Source: Chromatiales bacterium (GTDB lineage Bacteria; Pseudomonadota; Gammaproteobacteria; Thiohalomonadales; Thiohalomonadaceae). Taken from it: a DNA stretch of 7,241 bases. Below the pieces are notes generated by a model that saw only the letters and a program-made list of their open reading frames with translations, was not told the origin of the DNA and did no database searches. Shown piece by piece: positions 1-6,034 of this stretch (positions are counted from its first letter, which is position 1; every line of letters starts with the position of its first letter). The DNA is taken from positions 1 to 7,241 of the forward strand of contig JAOTST010000073.1 of the NCBI GenBank assembly GCA_029864785.1, read 5' to 3'. Made by a program: the position numbers and the translations under genes.

Positions 1-789
1 CTGCGCTTTGTTACAGCCTCCATTATTCTTCTATTTATGCTCTACGCTCAGTCAGGCTCTTTACCCCGACTAAATCGTCAACAATTTGGCTATATCTTTT
101 TATTAGGATTGAGCGGAATAACCATTTATAACCTGTTTTTCTTTTTTGGATTACAACATGTTGAAGCGGGGCGTGGTGCACTAATTATCACATCAAATCC
201 TATATGGGTCGCTTTAGGTTCTGTGCTATTTTTTAATCAACGACTCAATTTGAGCAATTTATCTGGTCTACTCTTTTGTTTAATTGGCGTTTCAGTGGTG
301 TTATCAAAAGGTCATCCATCCGATCTACTGTTATCAGGAATTGGTAGTGGCGAATTAGCACTTCTTACCTGCGCTATATCCTGGGCTGCCTATACTTTGC
401 TTGGGCGCCAACTAATGCATTCAGAATATTCCATGTCACCATTAACACTGGTTACCTACTCCAGTATTAGTGGAAGTATGATGATTGCATTATGGATGAT
501 GTTTTCTGGACAAAAGATGGATTTCACCCCAACAGTGACTCTGCTCAGCTCAATTGGATACCTCTCAATACTTGGAACCGTAGTGGGATTTATATGGTTC
601 TTTCAAGGTGTGCAGCGAATTGGCGCAGCCCAGAGTGCCGTATTTGTTTTTTTTGTCCCTGTAAGTGCAATTATTCTGGGCTATCTATGGTTAGATGAGG
701 CGATCACCATCTCTTTAGTCATTGGAGCGTTCATGATTATCAGTGGCGTCGCACTAGTCAATAAGAAATCAAAAAATGTAAAACCCTAA
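1..789 (+). CDS. EamA/DMT-family membrane transporter, 5' partial
   Basis: This is an inner-membrane permease of the drug/metabolite transporter superfamily; the substrate cannot be told from sequence. The frame is open from base 1 (LRFVTASIILLF...), so the true start lies left of the window. An internal ATG at 37 is not a credible start because the preceding residues continue a membrane helix. 262 residues are visible against the usual 290-300, so roughly 30-40 N-terminal residues, including the first helix, are missing. The protein is almost entirely hydrophobic helices joined by short loops. It shows the two-fold EamA repeat: the first half ends near a VVLSKG segment, and the second begins at GELALLTCAISWAAYTL. 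Family-typical phrases are EAGRGALIITSNPIWVAL in the first half and GAAQSAVFVFFVPVSAIIL in the second. It ends TAA, 3 bp before the rsgA stop on the opposite strand. Family assignment is secure; amino acid, nucleotide-sugar or drug export are all possible. Confidence 0.93.
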   Translation: MRFVTASIILLFMLYAQSGSLPRLNRQQFGYIFLLGLSGITIYNLFFFFGLQHVEAGRGALIITSNPIWVALGSVLFFNQRLNLSNLSGLLFCLIGVSVVLSKGHPSDLLLSGIGSGELALLTCAISWAAYTLLGRQLMHSEYSMSPLTLVTYSSISGSMMIALWMMFSGQKMDFTPTVTLLSSIGYLSILGTVVGFIWFFQGVQRIGAAQSAVFVFFVPVSAIILGYLWLDEAITISLVIGAFMIISGVALVNKKSKNVKP

Positions 790-792
790 TGG

Positions 793-1818
793 CTATTTTT
801 TTCGCCGCTTCAAAGACTTATTAGTACGCCCTTGACTCCGAGCATCAACTCTCTTCTCAGAAACTTTCTTGGCATATTGCTGGTGCTCATCCTGCAATTT
901 AAGGTAACTATGCCAGCGGCGCTCCTCCAGATCTCCTGATGCTATCGCTACCATAATCGCACACCCTTTCTCTCCGGTATGCTGACAATTTCTAAATTTA
1001 CACTGGCCAAAATATTGGCTCACATCATCAAAGGTATCTTCTATTCCCTTCTCGCTTTCAGTAAGTTGCAGTTCACGAATTCCAGGCGTATCAATAAACA
1101 TTCCGCCACCATGAAGCATATGTAGTGAGCGTGACGTGGTTGTATGGCGCCCTTTTTCATCACTCTCTCGAATCTCAAGCGTCCGCTGCCCTGCATCCGC
1201 AAGGCTGTTTATCAGTGTTGACTTTCCTACACCAGAAGAGCCTATTAAGACAACCGTCTCGCCTGCTCGACACCATCTTTTAAGCACCTCTACATTCGTC
1301 GCTGAACGTGCATCAACATACTCAATCACAACATCATGATAGAGCTCGTTGGCTGAACTCTTAAACTGTTCGGGATCATCCGACAAATCGGCTTTAGTCA
1401 ATACAATAACAGGCCGGATGCGAGCCTCGGTAGCGAGCACTAGAAAACGTTCAATACGCGACTCATTAAAATCCTGATTGCAGGAGGTCACAATAAACAA
1501 GGTGTCTATATTTGCTGCAATAAGCTGTTTTTCCGCTCGATTACCAGCCGCTTTACGAAGCAGCTCGCTCGATCTATCAAGAGTGCGGAGCGGACGCTCT
1601 CCCATATTGGGCATCAATAACCAGTCCCCCACAGCAATATTTTTTATCTCACTAAAGAGTCCAATATCAATACTCTGCTCACCGCGTTCACTCCATGTTT
1701 CAACTCGAGTTCGATAAATTTTTGAAATGCGTACTGGATAATTATTATCGAGATCACTATCGATGAGTTGATTCTCAAAAAAAGGTTTCCAACCCAGTTG
1801 TTGATTACTAAAGGCCAT
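793..1818 (-). CDS. rsgA: Ribosome small subunit-dependent GTPase A
   Basis: RsgA (YjeQ) is a cytoplasmic circularly permuted GTPase that checks late maturation of the 30S subunit. In the 341-residue form chosen here there is an N-terminal OB-fold region (about 25-85). The permuted GTPase motifs follow: G4 TKAD (141-144), G5-like SA (172-173), P-loop GSSGVGKST (193-201), switch I GRHTTTS (223-229) and G3 DTPG (243-246). The C-terminal zinc site is complete as C-x4-C-x-H-x5-C (C273, C278, H280, C286). A Lys/Arg-rich tail ends the protein, suiting rRNA contact. I chose ATG 1818 because GGA lies 5 nt upstream and the family usually opens with LGWxxFF near the N-terminus. A longer frame from TTG 1851 or ATG 1848 would add 10-11 residues and lacks a clear ribosome site. 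It overlaps the upstream gene by 11 bp, suggesting translational coupling. Confidence 0.96.
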   Translation of the reverse strand: MAFSNQQLGWKPFFENQLIDSDLDNNYPVRISKIYRTRVETWSERGEQSIDIGLFSEIKNIAVGDWLLMPNMGERPLRTLDRSSELLRKAAGNRAEKQLIAANIDTLFIVTSCNQDFNESRIERFLVLATEARIRPVIVLTKADLSDDPEQFKSSANELYHDVVIEYVDARSATNVEVLKRWCRAGETVVLIGSSGVGKSTLINSLADAGQRTLEIRESDEKGRHTTTSRSLHMLHGGGMFIDTPGIRELQLTESEKGIEDTFDDVSQYFGQCKFRNCQHTGEKGCAIMVAIASGDLEERRWHSYLKLQDEHQQYAKKVSEKRVDARSQGRTNKSLKRRKK

Positions 1819-2362
1819 TTTTTTCCAGTATGAGTGTCGGCTTCCCATCAATACTTAGTTGATTTCTATCACGCCAATAGGTTTTGACGCCATCATCGCC
1901 TTTCTCTATTAACCAATTACTAAGCTCATCTCTCTCATCGATAAAATCAAACAGCGGTACACCTGCGCCACATGAGCTCTGAACAAGGTCAATCGTTAAC
2001 TCAAAGATCTGTCTGGCACCTGGAAGCTCATCAAACTGCGCAACCATTTCATTCCAATCAGGGTCTTTATGATGAAGTACCCGAGCAGAACCATAGAGCC
2101 TGACAATAAGTGGGGCGCCTTCAAAGGCACAGAACATAATCGTCATTCGAGTCGATTCTTGAATATGCGCTGCAGTCTCATTACCGCTACCGGTCATATT
2201 AAGCCAGACAACTCGATTCCTATCGAGGACTTTAAGTGAGTCCATCCCTTTAGGAGAGATATTGACTCTCCCATCGATAGCTGCCGTTGCTACAAAAAAA
2301 ATCTTCTGCTTTTCAATAAACTCTTTTAGTTCTTCAGATAGATCGGGGGATTTTTGGGCCAT
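1808..2362 (-). CDS. Pyridoxamine 5'-phosphate oxidase-like (split-barrel FMN) protein
   Basis: 184 residues, full length for the PNPOx-like split-beta-barrel family, which binds FMN or related flavins. The best matches I recognise are the stress-type 'pyridoxamine 5'-phosphate oxidase family' proteins, not the true PdxH. Visible signatures are FFVATAAIDGRVNISPKG (about 22-39), TGSGNETAAHI (about 57-67, probable phosphate/flavin contact), MFCAFEGAPLIVRLYG (about 76-91), the conserved SSCGAGVPLFDF segment (about 129-140) and a C-terminal NQLSIDGKPT. Substrate and reaction are unknown; members may reduce small molecules or only carry cofactor. The ATG start has GAG 6 nt upstream. It is the first gene of an operon with rsgA, whose start overlaps this gene's TAG stop region. 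A perfect TATAAT box lies about 30 bp upstream. The pairing with rsgA is positional; no functional link is evident. Confidence 0.93.
   Translation of the reverse strand: MAQKSPDLSEELKEFIEKQKIFFVATAAIDGRVNISPKGMDSLKVLDRNRVVWLNMTGSGNETAAHIQESTRMTIMFCAFEGAPLIVRLYGSARVLHHKDPDWNEMVAQFDELPGARQIFELTIDLVQSSCGAGVPLFDFIDERDELSNWLIEKGDDGVKTYWRDRNQLSIDGKPTLILEKNGL
1822..1827 (-). promoter_or_regulatory. Ribosome binding site deciding the rsgA start
   Basis: On the minus strand TGGAAA sits just before ATG 1818, with GGA separated from the start codon by 5 A residues. The alternative upstream starts TTG 1851 and ATG 1848 have only a weak ACTAAG stretch ahead of them. The site lies inside the last codons of the upstream flavoprotein gene, so the two genes are probably translated in a coupled fashion. 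Confidence 0.6.
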
Positions 2363-2382
2363 ATTACACTCGATTCGCTAAC

Positions 2383-2411
2383 TTAATCTACCTATTATAG
2401 GCTACTATAGT
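2383..2411 (+). promoter_or_regulatory. Possible sigma-70 promoter of the radical SAM gene
   Basis: On the plus strand TTAATC (2383-2388) and TATAGT (2406-2411) are separated by 17 bp. The -10 matches five of six consensus bases, the -35 three of six. Transcription would start near 2418, leaving about 29 nt of leader. This overlaps the divergent promoter on the other strand, so the two could compete for polymerase. Confidence 0.35.
2391..2401. repeat. 11-bp palindrome in the divergent promoter region
   Basis: CCTAT-T-ATAGG is a perfect inverted repeat with a single central base. It overlaps the minus-strand TATAAT box and lies between the two -10 boxes. It could be a small operator, but the -10 sequence itself supplies much of the symmetry, so chance is a fair alternative. 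Confidence 0.35.
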
Positions 2412-2423
2412 CCGCTCTGTTTT
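2394..2423 (-). promoter_or_regulatory. Probable sigma-70 promoter of the PNPOx-like/rsgA operon
   Basis: The minus strand carries a perfect TATAAT at 2399-2394. With 18 bp spacing the -35 position reads AAAACA (2423-2418), a poor three-of-six match. Transcription would begin near 2387, giving a leader of about 25 nt that contains the GAG ribosome site. The -10 box is convincing; the -35 is weak, so the promoter may need an activator or be of modest strength. Confidence 0.5.
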
Positions 2424-2446
2424 AGGTATATTTCCTCTCTTTTTAT

Positions 2447-3886
2447 ATGATTATCCTAACCACCCTAAATGCTCGATACTCCCATACATCTATGGGGCTG
2501 CGCTATCTGTTGGCCAATATGGATGAGCTACTTCCTCACACTGCAATTGCTGAATTTACAATTCAACAACGTCCGCTCGATATTGTTGAAAAGCTACTTC
2601 AATCAGCCCCGAAGATTATCGCATTGGGAGTTTATATCTGGAATATTCAGGAGAGCACAGAGGTTGTCACACTAATTAAGCAGATCGCTCCAGAAACAGT
2701 CATCATCCTCGGCGGGCCTGAAGTGAGTCATGAGTGGCAGGAGCAGTTAATTGTAGCGCAGGCCGACTATCTGCTTACCGGCTGGGCTGAACTGGAATTT
2801 TCACCACTATGTTCTCAAATTTTAAACAATAATTTACCCGAACAAAAAGTCATTGAGTGTCCACCACCCGCCCTCGACCATATCAATATGCCCTATGATT
2901 ACTACAGTGATGAGGACATTGCCAATCGGGTTATCTATGTCGAGGCATCTCGAGGTTGCCCCTTTAAATGTGAATTTTGCCTATCTGCACTCGATAAAAC
3001 CAGTTGGCCATTTGATCTCAACAAATTTCTTAGCGCAATGGAAAAACTCTACCAGCGAGGTACCCGACGATTTAAATTTGTCGACCGTACCTTTAATCTA
3101 AAGGTGGAAACCACTCTACAAATTCTCAATTTTTTCTATGAGCGACTGGATAGTCAGCTACACCTCCACTTTGAGCTCGTTCCAGACCACCTTCCAGATC
3201 GCCTCAAGGAGTCAATAGCACGCTTCCCCTCAGGAGCACTCCAGTTTGAGATAGGAATCCAGACACTTAATGTTGAGGTTCAACAACGCATCAGTCGTAA
3301 ACAAGACAATGCTAAAAGCCTTAAGAATCTCGACTGGCTTAGAGAAAATCGAGTCCATATTCACGCTGATCTAATTATGGGGCTTCCAGGCGAGACCCTG
3401 GAACAATTTAGCTATAGTTTTGACGAATTGGTACGGCTCGGAATGCCGGAGATACAGGTCGGTATTCTCAAGCGATTGCGCGGGTCACCAATCTCACGCC
3501 ACACCGAAGCGTTCAAAATGAGATATAACCCCCTCCCTCCCTATAATTTGCTCTGTAATAGCACCATCGATTTTGTCAATATGCAACGTCTGAGTCGCTT
3601 CGCTCGATACTGGGAAATGGTGGGGAATTCTGGTCGCTTCAAAGAGACTCTACCCATTGTGCTTGGAGATAATCCATTTAAACGCTTTATGGCATTCAGT
3701 GACTGGCTTTACGAAACAACAGACCAGACCCATAAAATCAATCTTGATCGGTTATTTAAACTGATATTCGAATGGTTGCTCACAACAGGAGAAGAGAGAA
3801 ATAGTTGCCTCGATGTTCTACGTATTGATTTTAAAGCCATTGGTTCTGGTCGAATCATCAAATGGCTTCAGCCAGAAAAAATTTAA
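2447..3886 (+). CDS. B12-binding-domain radical SAM protein, DUF4080-like C-terminus
   Basis: 479-residue radical SAM enzyme, presumably cytoplasmic, binding a [4Fe-4S] cluster, S-adenosylmethionine and possibly cobalamin. Residues 1-125 form a B12-binding-like Rossmann domain: TTLNARYSHTSMGLRYL at the start, ILGGPEVS at 87-94 and LTGWAE at 110-115. The DxHxxG histidine motif is absent, as in many class B-type members. The radical SAM core starts at EASRGCPFKCEFC, with the cluster cysteines C171, C175 and C178 in CxxxCxxC. It continues through EIGIQT (268-273) and DLIMGLPGE (308-316). The last 100 or so residues resemble the DUF4080 extension. The ATG start fits the family's N-terminus exactly, yet no Shine-Dalgarno is within reach; the leader is pyrimidine-rich. 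Substrate is unknown. It stands alone, with divergent and convergent neighbours, so context gives no hint of pathway. Confidence 0.92.
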   Translation: MIILTTLNARYSHTSMGLRYLLANMDELLPHTAIAEFTIQQRPLDIVEKLLQSAPKIIALGVYIWNIQESTEVVTLIKQIAPETVIILGGPEVSHEWQEQLIVAQADYLLTGWAELEFSPLCSQILNNNLPEQKVIECPPPALDHINMPYDYYSDEDIANRVIYVEASRGCPFKCEFCLSALDKTSWPFDLNKFLSAMEKLYQRGTRRFKFVDRTFNLKVETTLQILNFFYERLDSQLHLHFELVPDHLPDRLKESIARFPSGALQFEIGIQTLNVEVQQRISRKQDNAKSLKNLDWLRENRVHIHADLIMGLPGETLEQFSYSFDELVRLGMPEIQVGILKRLRGSPISRHTEAFKMRYNPLPPYNLLCNSTIDFVNMQRLSRFARYWEMVGNSGRFKETLPIVLGDNPFKRFMAFSDWLYETTDQTHKINLDRLFKLIFEWLLTTGEERNSCLDVLRIDFKAIGSGRIIKWLQPEKI

Positions 3887-3891
3887 AATAG

Positions 3892-4194
3892 TTAATCTGA
3901 AGGACTGCCTGACTTTCCATAACCTGTCGGAAATTTACCTGTAAGGATATAGGCAAAGGCAATCACCTCAGCAATGGCTCGATAGAGTGTTTCAGGGATT
4001 TCATCTCCTAAAGGAATTTGTGCCAACAGCGCACTAAGCTCGGGATCCTGATGCAGAGGTACTCCAAACTCCTCAGCTATTTCTATAATTTGACGAGCAA
4101 CCTCTCCCCTCCCCTTCGCAGTAAGGCGTGGTGCACTTTTTCCATCATAATCGAGAGCTAAGGCAAACTCAGTCTCTCTATTTTTATCTTTCAA
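3892..4194 (-). CDS. FlhB C-terminal-domain-like protein (FhlB; EscU/YscU/HrcU family)
   Basis: 100-residue stand-alone homologue of the cytoplasmic C-terminal domain of FlhB, the export switch of the flagellar type III secretion gate. Recognisable stretches are FALALDYDG (10-18), APRLTAKG (about 21-28), EFGVPLHQDPELSALL (about 42-57), IPLGDEIPETLY (about 60-71) and AIAEVIAFAY (about 73-82). FlhB's self-cleaving NPTH would fall at residues 6-9, which read RETE here, so the protein cannot autocleave and resembles the post-cleavage fragment. There is no membrane segment. The start is TTG at 4194; GAAGG 10 nt upstream and AGG 4 nt upstream lie at the end of fliK, and no ATG in this frame is available nearby. 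It follows fliK by 5 bp and is surely co-transcribed. In FlhB the equivalent domain sets substrate specificity together with FliK, so a partner role with the upstream protein is plausible but inferred. Confidence 0.9.
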   Translation of the reverse strand: MKDKNRETEFALALDYDGKSAPRLTAKGRGEVARQIIEIAEEFGVPLHQDPELSALLAQIPLGDEIPETLYRAIAEVIAFAYILTGKFPTGYGKSGSPSD

Positions 4195-4198
4195 CTTA

Positions 4199-4209
4199 CC
4201 TATACCTTC
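4199..4209 (-). promoter_or_regulatory. Ribosome binding site for the TTG-started FlhB-like gene
   Basis: The minus strand reads GAAGG (4209-4205) and then AGG (4201-4199) ahead of TTG 4194. GAAGG, 10 nt from the start, lies within the last codons of fliK. This supports the non-ATG start and translational coupling to fliK. Confidence 0.55.
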
Positions 4210-5873
4210 ACATTCAGTAGCGACAGATCTTTCGGAATATTATCTTCCATAGGCGTAATTAGACCATGCAATACGCGGAGATCAGTCACCACAAGACCCG
4301 CCCTTTCAAACGCACCCTTCAATGTAGGGAGGTTTTGATTAACCAACGTTAGAGTGCTCTGTTTCTCTGCCCAGAAAGTAGTTGAAACAGCCTTATCTTT
4401 TAGCTTTAATTGAACGCGCATGGGCCCCAGAGGGGTGAGGTCTACCTGTAAAGTAATTCCCCAAGAGATAGATTCATTATCATCTTTATCTTTCTCCTTG
4501 CGTTCAATCTGAATATTAAACTGATCCAGTTTATCGCCATTATGAACAGGCAACGAATAATGCCATACCTGTTGCAATGAATCATCTGACGGCAATGATG
4601 CAAGCTGTTGCGCCTGAATCTTGGCTACTGCACTATCACTACTGCGAAATAGATCATCCAAAAAACTTTGCGGGATATTCCCTGCCCCAGCCTGCTTCGA
4701 CGTAACGGCCAACTTCGGATTATCTTTCGATGGCTTTGCATGACGTTCGAGCAATATAGGTCGAATCACTGAAATAATATGATTGAGATCCATTTTTAGA
4801 TCACTCCGAACCATTAACCCTGCAAGTAATTTAGCCTCTGTAAAAAGGCCTGTATTGGAAAGAACCTCTCTTAACTGAGGTGCAACACTAACCTTGTCGA
4901 TTGTCGGTAGCTGTTTAATTAATGCCTCAATAGGCGCCTTAACTGTTGACGATAGATCAGCCGACTTAACCTGCCCGGTATTAACTAATTTTTGAAGCGC
5001 CTCAGTCAAGTTGGCTTGCCGTGGAAGAATAGATCGATAAGCACCGAGTCGAATTTCTTGCAGATATGTTTTAACACTAATCTGTTCAACTTGAGGAGAA
5101 TGACCATCTTTAATTACCCTTAGATAGATCTCCTGCCCCTTAGTTACAGGACGTTCAGTTGCAATTTTCATCACCTCTTCACCAAGTCGCAATGTAACTT
5201 CCCCCTTAACGTTATTAGCGATAACTTTGGCTACAAGTAACTCACCAACAGTAATGCCCTTTAACGCCAATGGTGTAAGCAGTTTAATAGGCAGTGCCTT
5301 TGACTCCGCCCTATTATTTGATTCTCCTGATGAAATTATTCGCAACTGAGGATTTTTTCCACCACGAACCAACTCAAGCAGAATCGTCTCTCCCCTCTTT
5401 AAATTATTTGCGCTAATCCCCTCATAATTTTTCTGGCCAACCAGCAACTTAACCATTCCATTAAGATCACTAGCAGAAACTACTTTCGCCTCAATTTTTT
5501 CCTGTTTATTGAGGATTAAAGGCGATGATAACGAGAGTAACTTAATAACATCTTTAACAAGAGGCTGCCCTCCACTTTTTAGTTGAAGTTGAGATTTATC
5601 TGATTGAGAAACAATTTGTAATAGGGGCTCCTTCCCACTATTGATCACCTTCAGATTAACAATACTGTCGACTTCAACCCCACCTTGAGTATTCGCAGCC
5701 AGCTTAATCTCTCCCATCTGTAATATAACTCTTCCCTTAACATCACTAGAGATAATCCTGGCTAAAATAATTTCGCCTTTTTTAAGAAAATCTCCACTAA
5801 TAAGTTCAGCCCCACCCATTTTCAGTGGGCGCTGCACTAGACTATCAGATGATGTGGTAGGCATTTTATTCAT
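4200..5873 (-). CDS. fliK: FliK-like flagellar hook-length control protein
   Basis: 557 residues. FliK is an exported molecular ruler that measures hook length and triggers the export switch through FlhB. The C-terminal Flg_hook-type domain (about 435-540) is recognisable: PLGPMRVQLKLKDKAVSTTFW, then NLPTLKGAFERAGLVVTDLRV. The N-terminal 270 residues are unusual for FliK, which is normally low-complexity: they hold three diverged copies of a beta-rich unit (29-89, 122-181, 207-266). Residues about 270-430 look helical. ATG 5873 is taken as start; another ATG three codons on (5864) is equally possible, and neither has a clear ribosome site. The gene is first in an operon with the FlhB-like gene and divergent from the calcium-binding gene. 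No convincing sigma-70 or sigma-54 promoter was found upstream. It may be a FliK paralogue and not the principal hook ruler, since no hook or basal-body genes flank it. Confidence 0.85.
   Translation of the reverse strand: MNKMPTTSSDSLVQRPLKMGGAELISGDFLKKGEIILARIISSDVKGRVILQMGEIKLAANTQGGVEVDSIVNLKVINSGKEPLLQIVSQSDKSQLQLKSGGQPLVKDVIKLLSLSSPLILNKQEKIEAKVVSASDLNGMVKLLVGQKNYEGISANNLKRGETILLELVRGGKNPQLRIISSGESNNRAESKALPIKLLTPLALKGITVGELLVAKVIANNVKGEVTLRLGEEVMKIATERPVTKGQEIYLRVIKDGHSPQVEQISVKTYLQEIRLGAYRSILPRQANLTEALQKLVNTGQVKSADLSSTVKAPIEALIKQLPTIDKVSVAPQLREVLSNTGLFTEAKLLAGLMVRSDLKMDLNHIISVIRPILLERHAKPSKDNPKLAVTSKQAGAGNIPQSFLDDLFRSSDSAVAKIQAQQLASLPSDDSLQQVWHYSLPVHNGDKLDQFNIQIERKEKDKDDNESISWGITLQVDLTPLGPMRVQLKLKDKAVSTTFWAEKQSTLTLVNQNLPTLKGAFERAGLVVTDLRVLHGLITPMEDNIPKDLSLLNVKV
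5076..5789 (-). repeat. Three tandem diverged protein repeats within fliK
   Basis: Copies lie at about 5607-5789, 5331-5510 and 5076-5255 (residues 29-89, 122-181, 207-266), starting every 86-91 residues. Each has an opening strand, then ARIISSDVKGRVILQMG, AKVVSASDLNGMVKLLVG or AKVIANNVKGEVTLRLG. Each closes with a KG/RGxxI-x-L-x-V-I/R segment and a G-(K/H)-x-P-x-(L/V)-x-x-I-(V/I)-S ending. The DNA copies are not obviously identical, so duplication is old. The alternating hydrophobic pattern suggests small beta barrels; the fold is my inference. Confidence 0.75.
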
Positions 5874-5917
5874 GATTAAGAGATTGTCTTGTCACGTTAA
5901 TTATTGCTACAAGGACA

Positions 5918-5944
5918 TACAACCTATCATCAACACGCCGATTA
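5918..5944 (+). promoter_or_regulatory. Candidate sigma-28 (FliA) flagellar promoter
   Basis: GCCGATTA at 5937-5944 matches seven of eight bases of the FliA -10 consensus GCCGATAA. At the expected spacing, TACA (5918-5921) matches three of four bases of the TAAA core, with 15 nt between; the wider -35 (TACAACCT) is only four of eight. Transcription would start near 5950 and run into the calcium-binding gene, with about an 85-nt leader. The position beside fliK raises its credibility, but the -35 is imperfect. Confidence 0.4.
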
Positions 5945-5971
5945 CCGCCACCTGTTTTAGATTCATTGCGT

Positions 5972-6031
5972 GATATTAAATTAAAGATATTTCAACTATC
6001 GTCGATATATGGGATATCCGTCAGGGGATAT
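5972..6031 (+). repeat. Cluster of five GATAT words in the leader of the Ca-binding gene
   Basis: GATAT occurs at 5972, 5986, 6004, 6013 and 6027, with steps of 14, 18, 9 and 14 bp. One copy lies in the palindrome GGATATCC (6012-6019) and the last overlaps the ribosome binding site. Could be a regulator-binding cluster or simply AT-rich leader sequence. Confidence 0.4.
6023..6028 (+). promoter_or_regulatory. Ribosome binding site deciding the Ca-binding gene start
   Basis: AGGGGA lies 6 nt before ATG 6035. The longer in-frame alternative from TTG 5966 lacks such a site and would begin only about 20 bases after the candidate sigma-28 -10 box. ATG 6035 is therefore preferred. Confidence 0.7.
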
Positions 6032-6034
6032 TTT

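Noticed and set aside
793..803. T run after the transporter stop as an intrinsic terminator
   Set aside because: No stable stem precedes it; the run encodes the lysine tail of RsgA on the other strand.
1819..1851. Longer RsgA starting at TTG 1851 or ATG 1848
   Set aside because: Adds non-conserved residues, deepens the overlap to 41-44 bp and lacks a good ribosome site; ATG 1818 fits the family start.
3862..3883. TGGC-TTCA-GCCA hairpin at the end of the radical SAM gene as a terminator
   Set aside because: Only a 4-bp stem and followed by an A run, not T, on the plus strand.
5874..5965. Sigma-54 or sigma-70 promoter for fliK
   Set aside because: No GG-N10-GC pair fits on the minus strand, and the AATAAT candidate has no acceptable -35 at 16-18 bp.
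5966..6034. Extended N-terminus of the Ca-binding protein from TTG 5966
   Set aside because: No ribosome site precedes it, the added 23 residues do not form a signal peptide, and ATG 6035 has AGGGGA at proper spacing.
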